Below, in pieces: positions 11,025 through 21,598 of a stretch of 64,000 nucleotides of DNA. The DNA is from Toxorhynchites rutilus septentrionalis (Eukaryota; Arthropoda; Insecta; Diptera; Culicidae): NCBI RefSeq assembly GCF_029784135.1, contig NC_073744.1, forward strand, positions 72,404,593 through 72,468,592, in the 5' to 3' direction. The position numbers and the translations under genes are program-made. The number at the start of each line of letters is the position of its first letter. Positions within the stretch are counted from its first letter, which is position 1. The notes under the pieces are model-generated. The model was not told the origin of the DNA. It saw only the letters and a list, made by a program, of their open reading frames with translations, and ran no database searches.

Positions 11025-11515
11025 ATGCTTACATGCCACAGTATACCACGAAGACATTCAAGCATGGAGGAGGGAGCATTATGGTGTGGGGGTGCTTCTC
11101 CTGGTACGGGGTTGGCCCCCTGTATTGAATGGATAAGATCATGGATCAGTTCCTCTACGCCCAAATCCTATGAGATGTTATGCTGCCACACGCCTAGTGC
11201 GAGATGCCCCTGCAATGGCAGTTCATGCTGGATAACGATCCGAAGCATATCGCCAAGACCGTCAAAAAGTGGTTCCAGGATAAGAAAGCATTTGCATTCA
11301 CCGGATCTGAACCCTATAAAGAACCTAAGGGAGATCGTGAAAAGATCGGTGTACACGGAGAAGTCGAAAAATAAGCAACAACTGTGGGATAGGATCCTAG
11401 CTTGTTGATACACCATCTCGGTCACCACGTGCCAGCAGTTGGTGGAATCCATGCCGAACCGAGTGTGTGAAGTGATGCGTAACAAAGGTTCACGACCAAG
11501 TACTAACCCTAGAAG
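11025..11515 (+). pseudogene. Tc1-family transposase relic
   Basis: Across shifting frames one reads YTTKTFKHGGGSIMVWGCFS (about 11040-11103), then MLDNDPKHIAKTVKKWF (about 11229-11277) and SPDLNPIKNLREIVK (about 11297-11345). These are the conserved landmarks of a Tc1-like DDE transposase: the GGGS.MVWGC block, the second catalytic Asp in DNDPKH, and the final DLNPIEN-type block. Here the last catalytic Glu is read as Lys (PIKN). It then continues to PNRVCEVMRNKGSRPS. At least two frame changes and several stops break it, and the N-terminal half is absent. Confidence 0.8.
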
Positions 11516-11859
11516 CTTTTCACGGTATGATTTTTCTTGTTTTTTTTACCATGAATTTTAAAACCGGTCTTAATTTTTGTCGCGTCGCGATTTTGTCGCG
11601 ATTCTTTTGGTTGTATGCTTAAAACGCATTTTTTAATGAATGAATATTGTTTTAACAACATATGTTATAAATTCTCGAACAAAGCAAATAAATTGATGAT
11701 TAATGGACATAAGCATTGGATTGGTTTATTTTTCTCAAAGTTTTGCCACTTTCTTTTTTGCTTGAGCAGTGGTTCTAATGTTTTGTCCAACATTGTATAA
11801 CTACCTTCTAATAAAGTCGGGTAAGATGGACACTCCACCGAAGGAGAAGAAAAAAATTA

Positions 11860-12890
11860 CAGGAGGTTGTGTCCAAGATACGACCGCATTGTTGACGTAG
11901 AACTACGCTGTTTTTTTTATATAAGTCGCTTGTTTATATCTTCGGATATCATTCTATAACGCTTTGGCGCACAATCTTAACGTCTGCTTCGCCATAACGT
12001 CAGTTTAATGCATTGATGCATCCTCAAAGGCACCAACGAAGCCCTTATGATAACGGAAAACAAACAATGTTAACTGCTTGGAAAAAGACTGAATTATGCC
12101 ACACAGCTTGTACCCTGCTGTAACACCCTTCGAAGCGAATTCGCTGATGAGTTTGTCAAGAGCGACCGCCTTCACCACCAGCGGGGAGAGCTTGATTTGG
12201 TTGCTGCCTGGGTAACGGCGTTTACATGTTCGACCGACGCGCCGAAATCGCCTACTTCGCTGTTGTTCGATGCGGTGTCACACTCGCGAAGGCTCGTTCA
12301 GTGCGAGCGCTTTTCACTGCACCAACATCGCGTGAATCATTAAATGACGCTTATCCACGATATCGATTGGACGATATCCAAGTTGGATTACCACTGGTGA
12401 GGTCCAATCTTAGATCGAAGCGCAGCGAAAGCAAAGTGAACTGGATTGCTCAACAGTCCGATGCCGAATGAAAGTTTGCCTCAGCGAGATCCACTGTTTA
12501 TACTCTAAGCAAAAATTCCCCTTCATTCTTCTACTTTTTCTTTGTTCACGGAGACTTGAAATCCTACGACTTCCCCTCCGTTGGTCGTCGATAAGTTGCT
12601 CGTTACTGACTGCTCTGTTCGGGAAAGCACACAAATGTACAAGCAAATGTATGGGAAAATGAAAACGCTAAAAGTTTTCATGATTTTTAACCATTTACAA
12701 ACTAGGGAATTCTAATGTATAGCATATTAAACAAATCTTACGGAATTTCCGATTCGTTTAGTATGCAAATCGCCAAAATCCTTTCGCGGCAAAAATAGTT
12801 ATTAACGTTAACTTTATTTCATAAAAACGTGACTTGTTTTCTGATTTGGCACCCTTAATGAAAGACGTAGTTCTACGTCAAATCATTTCG
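11860..12890. repeat. Repeat with inverted GACGTAGAACTACG ends
   Basis: The left end has GTTGTGTCCAAGATACGACC followed by TTGACGTAGAACTACGC (about 11865-11910). The right end has GACGTAGTTCTACGTCAAAT (about 12864-12884). Related ends occur at 34869-34890, 55074-55110 and 55635-55652. I searched the interior on both strands for a recognisable protein and found none. The frames at 12226-12471 are open but unrecognised. Confidence 0.45.
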
Positions 12891-13229
12891 TTTTGGAAAC
12901 AATTTTATTATCTCTTCCTTCTTTTTTTAATAGATGCCCACTAACTACGTTTGAAAGAGCAACCAGATATCATGTACGAATCAACAAAGCGGTTTTGAGA
13001 ACGTAATCCGTTATGTGCTGTTTCTTACACCAATGGAACCACAATCGATTAAAACGTTTTTATGTTATTTTATAGCTCTTCATACTTTCATGAATAATAT
13101 TCAGTTGCTTACTTTCAATTATTAATAGGAAAAAGTCGAATTTCGTTATTTGTGTTGGAGTATCAAAAATTACTCTGTTTTGAGAAGACTAAATTAGATG
13201 ACTATTAAAACTGAATGGAGACGAAGTAA

Positions 13230-13372
13230 ATATATTTTCTGGAGTGTTTCCATTCAATTATACCATCTTCTTTAAATAAATAATCATAAAACCAAAAAGA
13301 TACAGATACGGCAATGTTACAGGGAAGTTCAATTTTCGGTCTGTGACACTGTGCGCGAGTATACGAATTACG
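13230..13372 (-). repeat. Inverted-copy repeat R2, right member
   Basis: Its reverse complement matches the sequence around 8397-9017 once the SINE there is removed, including CAGACCGAAAATTGAACTTC. Confidence 0.6.
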
Positions 13373-13803
13373 ATTTTGCACGTCAGTACAGGAGGGTTAA
13401 TTAGAATTCACTACATTTTCTGAATTCAGCACATAAAGATAGAAACGGCAAACAGTTTTGAAATGCAGTGATCAAATTGCAATCTTTCAAAATAATTCAG
13501 TAATACAAAACCTTGCGTGCAACAGTGAAATGTTTCCTGCACATCATGCTCACGAGAATGTAAATTTCAACTCGTTACTCACTCTCCCGTTTGGCTAATC
13601 GGTCTCTCAAACACTTGATTGCAGTTTCTGCCATTTAGAAAGTAAATATTATGTCAATTCACTGCGGTTCGATGGATTCACCGACTGCTCCCTAATATAT
13701 AAAGAAATTAGCAAAACTTCTTTATTGTAACAGCGGACGGGTTGACAGCCTATTATTATACTTATTTTGTTTCTTTACAATTTCATGAAGTTACATTTTA
13801 ATA
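13373..13803. promoter_or_regulatory. Ferrochelatase upstream region
   Basis: This non-coding stretch precedes the ferrochelatase start codon and must contain its promoter. I see no TATA box or initiator that I would commit to, and no mobile element. Confidence 0.3.
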
Positions 13804-15367
13804 ATGTTGAAAATTAGCTTAATGTCAAGAAGAGTTTTATCATCTTTGGGAGGTAAGTGGTCAGTGAACGAAGTACTGGAATTCAATTGTTGTAGCTATC
13901 TAATCGAATCATTCGGACACGCCGATCCATTGATATTCTTTTTTATCTTTTGCTTTGCTTGACGACGCACAGGAACATCGAACAGCTCAAGATGGTTCAG
14001 CGTGCAAAGCATAAGGCATTCAAAACCGCGTACTGCTATTGTTATGCTCAACATGGGTGGCCCACAAAATACTGACCAGGTCCACGATTATCTACACAGA
14101 ATAATGACCGATAGAGATATGATTCAGTTACCTGTGCAAAGGTAAGAATCTCGTGTTGGGATAGTGATCTCGAACATTTGGAAGAATTTTGCGGTTCGGC
14201 TAATACTTAAGATCCACGTTATTGTTCATTCCTCAGCTACATTTTTATCTTTGCGCATTCAGAATGCAGTTGGACTTGCTTATAGTAGAACAGATAACAT
14301 AGTTTTTGAATATTTTTTAAAGTCAGTTCACATAGGTCACAGATATATAGGTCACCAGATTCTAGACATCGCAAATCGATCAACCATAATTCTTTTACAC
14401 TTTTAGCAAACTAGGTCCTTGGATCGCTAAACGACGTACACCAGAGGTTCAGAAAAAATACTCAGAGATTGGCGGCGGCTCACCTATATTGAAGTGGACC
14501 AATACTCAGGGTGAACTACTGGTCGAACAGCTGGACAAAGCCTCGCCAGAAACGGCTCCGCACAAACATTACGTGGCCTTCCGCTACGTTAACCCTCTCA
14601 CTGAAGATACTATGAAAGAAGTGGAACAAGATCAACCCGAGCGGGTGGTTTTGTTCTCCCAATATCCTCAGTATAGCTGCGCAACGTCCGGTTCCAGCTT
14701 CAATGCGATTTTTTCGCATTACAAGGATAAATCAAATGGATTGAGCGGGGCTAAATGGAGCGTCATTGATCGGTGGGGCTCACATCCGCTACTTGCGAAA
14801 ACATTTGCCGATAACATCCGGAAAGAGCTTAATAAATTTCCCGAGGACAAACGAAAGGATGTAATCCTACTTTTTTCAGCACATTCCCTCCCTCTAAAGG
14901 CAGTCAATCGTGGAGATGCATATCCTACGGAAATCGGCGCTACTGTTCAAAATGTGATGCAAGAGTTGCTGTATTGCAATCCGTACTGTTTAGTGTGGCA
15001 ATCGAAGGTGGGTCCACTTCCTTGGCTGGAACCATTCACGGAGGACGCGATCAAGGGTTACGTAAAGCAGGGGAAGAAAAATTTCATACTTATCCCGATT
15101 GCCTTCGTAAACGAGCATATTGAAACTTTACACGAACTGGACATTGAGTACTGCCAGGAGTTAGCCCACGAGGTGGGAGCTGAAAAGATTGGAAGGGCTG
15201 CCGCTCCAAATGATCATCCGCTTTTTATTGATGCACTGACGGATATCGTATCTAATCATCTGAGAAATGGACACCGAGTGAATCCAAAGTTTTTGCTGAG
15301 ATGTCCTGCATGTGTTAATACAAAGTGCTTAGCAAGCAAACAATGGTTCCAAGCACTATGTAGCTAA
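13804..15367 (+). CDS. FECH: Ferrochelatase, mitochondrial (three exons, complete)
   Basis: Ferrochelatase inserts Fe2+ into protoporphyrin IX, the last step of haem synthesis, on the matrix face of the inner mitochondrial membrane. Exons are 13804-13852, 13973-14141 and 14407-15367, all with GT/AG borders and compatible phases, giving 392 residues, the usual animal length. The N-terminus is rich in Arg and Ser (MSRRVLSSLG and onward), as expected of a mitochondrial presequence. The conserved core starts with TAIVMLNMGGP. The catalytic His lies in SAHSLP (about residue 232) and the acidic pair partner in HIETLHELDIEY (Glu about 312). Four cysteines for the C-terminal [2Fe-2S] cluster are present: one in LLYCNPY (about 263) and three in CPACVNTKC (about 372, 375, 380). 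No lesion is visible, so it is probably active. Confidence 0.95.
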
Positions 15368-15403
15368 AAAAGGGTTAGGAATGTGTTGCAATAGACATTG
15401 AAA

Positions 15404-15409
15404 AATAAA
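15404..15409 (+). promoter_or_regulatory. Probable polyadenylation signal of ferrochelatase
   Basis: AATAAA occurs 37 bases after the stop codon. A second AATAAA cluster follows near 15445-15452. Confidence 0.6.
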
Positions 15410-15524
15410 AATCATGGTTTTTGGAGAATTCTACTGCTATTTCAATAAATAAAATATGCGAAACTCATGAGAATACAAGGGTGAACTTTCGATTTCGATT
15501 TTGATACTGTTGTATCAAAGTAAT

Positions 15525-15745
15525 AATCCGCGTTGACGGCATTGAGCTTCGTATTACGAAATGGGAGAGTAGGCATGACAATATGGGTTTCCAGAAGAAA
15601 TGAACACACTTTTAAAATAAAAATTATGAATGAAAATTATTTTTCCCATAACAAATTAGTACTCTATGAAAATCACTTTTGCTTGCAAGTAATGAAAAAA
15701 TATCATACAAAAATTATGTCTAAAGATAACTTTATATTATAATGG
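15525..15745 (+). repeat. Dispersed repeat family R1, copy 2
   Basis: It starts CCGCGTTGACGGCATTGAGC and shares AATTATGAATGAAAATTA and TAACTTTATATTATA with the copies at 3905 and 63775. It lies just downstream of ferrochelatase. Confidence 0.65.
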
Positions 15746-15796
15746 TAAGTTTTGGTGAGAATATTTGTAAACTTATAGAAAATAGTTTAAATTAGA

Positions 15797-15985
15797 CCGC
15801 TGGCTGAACTGTGTATACAGTTCAGTTCAGAACGAACTGAACGGTGAACGATGAACTGTGTATGCAGTTCAGAACGAACTGTTTACGATGACCGCTGGCG
15901 GAACTGTGTATACAGTTCAGAACGAACTGACCGCTGGCTGAACTGTGCGTACAGTTCAGAACGAACTGTGTATGGTGATCGGTGT
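15797..15985. repeat. Tandem palindromic repeat, CAGTTCAGAACGAACTG units
   Basis: At least four units contain the palindromic core CAGTTCAGAACGAACTG, separated by GACCGCTGGC(T/G)GAACTGTG. Spacing varies from about 45 to 60 bases. A single related unit occurs at 25906-25925 followed by the same GGTGTA(C/T)AAGAGC text, so the array is probably part of a mobile element. Confidence 0.7.
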
Positions 15986-16624
15986 ACAAGAGCAAGGCGA
16001 GCGAACGAGTTATGCACGAATGCTGCTGCAAGGTAAATAGTCCTCAAATTAACGAATGGAAACAAAAGAAAGCCCCATGAAATAACAAAAATAAGATGTT
16101 TTCATAACAAAACGCAATATTTCAGGACAGGATGGTTCTTAAATTGGATTGTTCGATTATTTATCAAATAAAGTTTTAATTTCATATTTTTAAGTTGAGG
16201 GTAAATATTTCAGTAAGATATGCAATCACAAAAAAATACAGTTGAAAGCGAAACGATTCAAACAGTATTTTTCAACAGTAAATAAAAATTTGTGTCGCTG
16301 ATATGAAATGTTTTTATATTATATCATATTGTGCTTGATAATTTCGAGAAAGTCTTTCGCGTTTTGGTACAGTTTTGCTATAGCAGTTATTGCAAAACAT
16401 TGTAGAAAAACAGCGCAACGCTAGTTTGTGCTGAAAATAATAAATCACGGTTCAAACTAGATCAAAATTTCAAAATCATGGTTTGATTTTCTATTTTGCT
16501 AAGATATTTTTAACAAAATTCGGACACAGAGAAAACGGTGGATAACAAACAGCATTTTATGAATGAAAAGAACAGTCCTACATAACATTTCACACTTTTT
16601 TATACATGATTTGGCATATCCCTC

Positions 16625-16735
16625 TAATGTACGAAAGAGTGAGTGAACTGTTCAAAAGAACTAGTTCACTTAAGTGAACGGTTGGCCACTGAACGGTTCA
16701 TTAAAGTGAACTGTTTTGCCCATCTCTAGTCTCCA
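16625..16735. mobile_element. Probable hAT-like terminus
   Basis: Several copies of AGTGAACTG/CAGTTCACT precede TTTTGCCCATCTCTAG. The terminal GCCCATCTCTA resembles hAT-type ends, and a closely similar block is at 26745-26835. No transposase is seen. Confidence 0.45.
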
Positions 16736-16799
16736 CCAATTCACACATGCAGTCAATGCTTCCACCAGCACCGTCGCGTCAAATGCCAAACGAATGATT

Positions 16800-16973
16800 T
16801 ATTTAATTTTATTCATGGTGTCGCCACCTACAAGAATTTTAAATTGCAATGCCCTCTTTCAAATCAGCATGCCTAGAATCAGTTCTAAATTTTGAAAAAT
16901 TCAATGAGAATCATTGAATTCAATTATTTAAATGCTTAAACCCCATAGTCCGACCCTTATGCAACAATAATAA
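16800..16973. repeat. Foldback repeat R3, left arm (outer part)
   Basis: GGTGTCGCCACCTACAA through CCGACCCTTATGCAACAATA is the inverted counterpart of 24695-24875. The BEL element is inserted at its inner edge, and the rest of the left arm resumes at 23926. Confidence 0.7.
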
Positions 16974-17517
16974 TGTTGTGACCTCCGAAAAATAGTGGTC
17001 CTTCCAATTCCCGACGTGTATTAGATTTCCGGGGTGAATAAATCGCGCTTTCCCTTTATTTGTTGGGCTGCTTTCTTTGGTATAAAGCATCGAAGAAAGC
17101 TTCTTTCTATTCGAGCTTAATTATTGCACGCGATCACAAACTAATTATGGTACAACAATTTGAACACTTTATTACTCGTTACATTTACACAAGACGAACT
17201 CTTTATTTGACGATTAACACTACATTTATTATACTAAACTATTTCTATTCTAACATTCAAATGATGGCCGGCCGTGCGCCAATTGTTAATTGGACATTCA
17301 AAACTGAGAGCCGGTATCATGGATGCCACGCCATTTTATATTGTAACAATGTTACGACAGTAGAGTAATTTTGTACTGCTCGAAATGATCGGCACCTATC
17401 GGAAAATAGTGCAGTCGTGTATTCGCTACAGTGGAGCTTTTCGACTACGACTACCGTGAAGCTTTTTAGACTACCTACTACACTACTGCTATGACTACTA
17501 TAGTCTTTTTCGTATCA
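16974..17517 (-). repeat. 3' LTR of BEL/Pao element
   Basis: It is 544 bases. On the minus strand it begins TGATACG and ends TCACAACA. By eye it differs from the 5' LTR at only four positions. Confidence 0.9.
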
Positions 17518-17648
17518 TATATAGCCGGCCACCTAAATTTGACAGCTCAAATTTACAAAAACAAAAGGCATGACATGCACGGAGCAACAATTTCACCGAG
17601 GAATGCAATTTTTGATCAAAATTACTAACTAATCTTCTCCCTTTTTAG

Positions 17649-18900
17649 CTATTTGTGTTTTTGTCCGACTCGGATATCCATCGGAAGTGAGGATTTCTCC
17701 CGCTGGTGGTTCAATTCGGTCAGATATTCCCTCCTCCATCGGTCCCAGTGTTGTTGGATGAGTTTCTGTAGCTGCAGATAGTGATTGAGTCGGTTGGTTG
17801 GTACGTGGGTGTAGTTCGGATCCGGCAGGCTGATAAGCGGCGACCCGATGAGAAAGTGCCCGGGAGTGAGGACATCCAGCTCTGTTGGATCGCTTGATAG
17901 GGACGTCAGAGGTCGGCTGTTCATATTCGCTTCAATCTGGGCCAGCACAGTCGCATATTCTTCAAAGGAAAGCTGGGTGTTGCCGAGTGTTTTCACCAGA
18001 GATGTCTTCGCAGATTTTACAGCAGCCTCCCATAGGCCACCAAAGGACGGTGCTCTCGGCGGTATAAAGTGCCACTGGATCCGATGTTTGCTGCATTCGC
18101 TGACAATTGCTTCCCGGGTGCGTTTATTTTCGAAGAGACGGTACAGTTCGGCGAGTGTGTTGTTTGCCCCTTGGAAATTCGTACCGTTGTCCGAGTGAAT
18201 CTCAGTTGGCATTCCGTGATGAGCGATGAAGCGACGTAGAGCTGCGATGAAGGCTTCCGTGGACAGATCACAGACCAGTTCGAGATGTACAGCCTTGGAT
18301 GCAAAGCAGACAAACACGGCGATGTATGCCTTTCGTGGTGCTGCTCTTCGGTGCGCTGGTTTCGTGTACACGGGTCCACAGTAGTCCACTCCGACCACAG
18401 TGAAGGCTCTGCTAGGTGCTGTACGAGGCTGCGGTAGTTGACCAACGGGTTGCGTGACAGGGACAGGGTTTTGGCGGAAGCATTGCGGACACTTGCGACA
18501 CACAAGATTGACGATGGCTTTACCGTTCACCGGCCAGAATTCTTGCCTCATCGTGGCTAAAGTCATGCGAGGACCAGAGTGCATGCAGAGTTCGTGATAG
18601 TGTTTGGTGATGAGGCGTGTGAGTGGGTGTATTTTAGGTAGGATCATAGGGTGCTTGGTCTGATAGTTCTCTGAAGAGTGTTCAAGTCTGCCACCGAGTC
18701 GGATGATACCTTTTTCGTCGAGGAATGGACCAAGTAACCTCAACGATGATTTGTTGGAAACGGATCGAGTTTTAACGAGCTCCTTAAACTCTTCAGTGAA
18801 CATCTCCTGCTGTGCAATCTTCGTAAGCGTTTCTTTGGCGTGCTCTAGCTCCCCGACTGATGCGAGTTGGTGAGGATAGGGATAGGGTTTGGTTTGGGTT
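17649..18900 (-). CDS. BEL pol, integrase part (separated by a frameshift)
   Basis: Integrase joins the DNA copy to host DNA. The frame is open from about 18900 down to 17649. It includes the zinc-binding region (HYHELCMHSGP, then CRKCPQC) and the DDE core: VVGVDYCGP, EIHSDNGTNF and FGGLWEAAVKSAK, which supply Asp, Asp and Glu. The BEL-typical C-terminal part follows (NMNSRPLTSLSSDPTELDVL, PGHFLIGSPL). Upstream text LASVGELEHAKETLTKIAQQ in the same frame shows that the true join to the preceding part lies near 18900. A single small indel there breaks the polyprotein. Confidence 0.88.
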
Positions 18901-21598
18901 AGGTTTGCGACGACAACGATTCAGAAAACGAAGAACCAAAGCGATGATCCGAACCAAACGCCAGAAGGATGAGTACCGGTAAAATAGGAAAGAATGCTCC
19001 TGTGGTTGATGTATCACAAGTACCGTTTTTCGCCGTTCTAGTAGATCTTCCGGTACCAGTTATGTGTTTAGGCCAATATTCATCCAATTTCGCTAGCCAG
19101 GAAGGAATGTGTCGCCAGATGGTATTAGCAACGAATTCCTGGGGAAGCATTCCGCGAGAAACGTGGTCCGCCGGGTTTTCTGTTCCCTTCACGTGGTTCC
19201 AGCTATGGCCATGAGTTAGCTGTTGAATTTCAGACGTTCGGTTCCCAACAAACGTTTGCCAAGTATTGGGTGGTGCCTGTATCCAGTGGAGTGTGACCGT
19301 TGAGTCCGACCAGAACCAGCAAGGAATACCCTCCATCCGCAGCGCTGCTGAAACCTTGGCGTATAGTTTCGCCCCCAAAAGTGCAGCACAGAGCTCGAGC
19401 CGCGGCAGACTAAGCCGTTTGAGAGGGGCAACCCGTGATTTTGCCGCGACGAGCTCGGTTTTAATTTGACCTTCCTTGCCGGTTAAACGTGTGTAAAGGC
19501 AGGCACCATACCCAACTTCGGACGCATCGGTGAAGATGTGAAATTGTGTGGAGATCGAATCGTCCAGAAAGACGAACCGAGGAACCTTGTAGCCTTTCAG
19601 AAGGGTCAATTGGGCCGCGAATTCCTCCCATTTCCGGGCGATATCGTCAGATATAGGATCATCCCAGTCAAAAGTTGACAGCCAAAGTTGTTGCATCTTT
19701 ATCTTGGCCCATGCCACAACCGGTGAGACCAATCCGAGTGGGTCGTAGAGTTTCGCAATTGCCGAGAAAATTTTGCGTTTTGTCCAAATGCCTTCGTTCG
19801 TAGATGGTTGTACTTCGATGCAAAGCTGATCTGATCCGGTTTCCCACCCCACTCCTAGCGTTTTAATTTTCTGGTCCGCTACGAAGTGCAGCATTGTTTC
19901 TCCTTCAAGCGCTCCGATGGGTAAGTTCTCCAGGACTTCTGGACTATTGGAGCTCCATTTACGCAGCTCGAGGCCCCCTTCGGCCAGTAGTGATTGGACT
20001 TCCTTCTGGAGTTTTATGGCTTCTTCTACTGTGTTTTCTCCCGAGAGAAAGTCATCCATGTAAAAATCTTCTTGCACGGTCCGTGCTGCAAGTTCGTAGT
20101 TGTGAGCGGAATCCAAAGCCAGTTGCTTCAGCACACGTGTGGCGAGAAATGACCATGGGGACAAGCCGTACGTGACGGTTAGCAGCTCGTACACCTGAAT
20201 TGGTTCTGATGGATCACATCGCCACAGGATTCGTTGAAGGGGAATGTCGTCGAGGTGGATTAAGATTTGCCGGTACATTTTCGTGACATCAGCGACCAAA
20301 GCGATAAGATGTTTCCGGAAGCGGAGCATCAGATCCAAGAGTTCATCCTGAATCGTAGAGCCGGTGAGTAGAGCTTCGTTCAGCGAATGATTTGTGGACG
20401 TTTTCGCCGATCCATCGAAGACTACCCGTACCTTTGTGGTGGAACTAGATTCCTTAAATACCGGGTGGTGGGGAAGGTAGCAGACCATTTTATCTTTATC
20501 CAAGCGAGAATCGTCTGCTTCACCGATGTATTTCATGTGACCCAGCTTGATGTATTCCCTCATGAAATCCACGTACTGCGATCGTAGGTTTGGGTCTCGT
20601 TCCAATCGTTTCTCTGTCTGAAGAAATCGTCGCAGAGCCGTCTGCTTCGATTCGCCAACCATGCTGCTGAAGTTCATGCGTTTGGGATATCGCACGATAT
20701 ATCTGCCGGTGTCATCGCGTGTGAATGTGTTCACGAAGTGCGTCTCGCAGTCCTCCTCTCCCTGTGACCGTGGCGTTTTGATCGTCAACTCTTCAACCGT
20801 CCAGAATTTTTCGATTGCCTTGTCCAGAGATTCTACCTTGGCAACGTGACAGCTGACCCGTGTTGATTCATCCATGCGTTTTGCTTCGCCGGCTGCCACC
20901 CATCCGAACACCGTATTGACAAATACTGGAAGCGTATCGTCGACCTTGCGAATTTGCAACCGGCCACCATCGCGTACATGGAAATCGTAAAAGTACTGTG
21001 CACCCAATACCAAATCGATCGGACCAGAGATGTTGAATTCAGGATCGGCTAGAACCATATCGGGTGGAATTTTCCGTTGAGTTTGTGGAAGCGAGACAGA
21101 TGGCTGGTCGTCGGTGACCTGCCCCAGAACCAGAAAGTCCAATGACGTCGAGAAATTCTGCACCCGAGAAGAAACTGTGGTGGAAACTTCGAAAGCCGTG
21201 CGGCTTCGTGATCGTCCTATTCCAGTTATTTCCACCTTCCTATCCCGCCGTGATAATTGAAGCAGCTTGCAGAGATTTTCCGATATCAGGTTGACTTGGA
21301 AACCAGAATCCAAAAGTGCCCTTGCGTGGTGGGCCCTTTCCCATACGTCCTTCACGTTTAGCAAAACCGTGAGTAGAAATGAGTGTGACTTTGACTGCCC
21401 CATCGCCATGTTGGTTGAAACTGATGCTACCGAACTAGAAACCAATTGACCAGAGTTCGAAGCGCCGCCGGAAATTGATGGAGCAGAAGTGTTACCGTTT
21501 TCATTCGTTGAAGTGGGGATAGGAGCAGAACTAGATCCAGAACCAGGGAAACCAGGATGCAGCAACGAATTATGTTTTTGGAGCACGTTTTGCATCAA
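18899..21598 (-). CDS. BEL pol: protease, reverse transcriptase, RNase H
   Basis: The frame starts at ATG 21595 within TGATG, overlapping the gag stop. In order it holds an aspartyl protease (RALLDSGFQVNLIS, about residues 88-101) and a reverse transcriptase (LVADVTKMYRQILIH, then DFYMDDFLSG, the YMDD active site). An RNase H-like domain follows (FHIFTDASEVGYGACLY, then LSLPRLELCAALLGAK and FWSDSTVTLHWI). It ends at a stop at 18899, before the integrase, because of the frame break. The Ser/Thr/Gly-rich N-terminus is linker. All catalytic blocks that I can read are intact. Confidence 0.9.
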   Translation of the reverse strand: MMQNVLQKHNSLLHPGFPGSGSSSAPIPTSTNENGNTSAPSISGGASNSGQLVSSSVASVSTNMAMGQSKSHSFLLTVLLNVKDVWERAHHARALLDSGFQVNLISENLCKLLQLSRRDRKVEITGIGRSRSRTAFEVSTTVSSRVQNFSTSLDFLVLGQVTDDQPSVSLPQTQRKIPPDMVLADPEFNISGPIDLVLGAQYFYDFHVRDGGRLQIRKVDDTLPVFVNTVFGWVAAGEAKRMDESTRVSCHVAKVESLDKAIEKFWTVEELTIKTPRSQGEEDCETHFVNTFTRDDTGRYIVRYPKRMNFSSMVGESKQTALRRFLQTEKRLERDPNLRSQYVDFMREYIKLGHMKYIGEADDSRLDKDKMVCYLPHHPVFKESSSTTKVRVVFDGSAKTSTNHSLNEALLTGSTIQDELLDLMLRFRKHLIALVADVTKMYRQILIHLDDIPLQRILWRCDPSEPIQVYELLTVTYGLSPWSFLATRVLKQLALDSAHNYELAARTVQEDFYMDDFLSGENTVEEAIKLQKEVQSLLAEGGLELRKWSSNSPEVLENLPIGALEGETMLHFVADQKIKTLGVGWETGSDQLCIEVQPSTNEGIWTKRKIFSAIAKLYDPLGLVSPVVAWAKIKMQQLWLSTFDWDDPISDDIARKWEEFAAQLTLLKGYKVPRFVFLDDSISTQFHIFTDASEVGYGACLYTRLTGKEGQIKTELVAAKSRVAPLKRLSLPRLELCAALLGAKLYAKVSAALRMEGIPCWFWSDSTVTLHWIQAPPNTWQTFVGNRTSEIQQLTHGHSWNHVKGTENPADHVSRGMLPQEFVANTIWRHIPSWLAKLDEYWPKHITGTGRSTRTAKNGTCDTSTTGAFFPILPVLILLAFGSDHRFGSSFSESLSSQT

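Noticed and set aside
12010..12480. Possible histone or ribosomal protein gene inside the 11860-12890 repeat
   Set aside because: Minus-strand text such as EFASKGVTAGYKL looked protein-like, but I could not align it to histone or ribosomal protein landmarks on either strand.
17060..17368. 102-codon frame repeated at 23468-23776
   Set aside because: It lies wholly inside the BEL LTRs and is duplicated only because the LTRs are.
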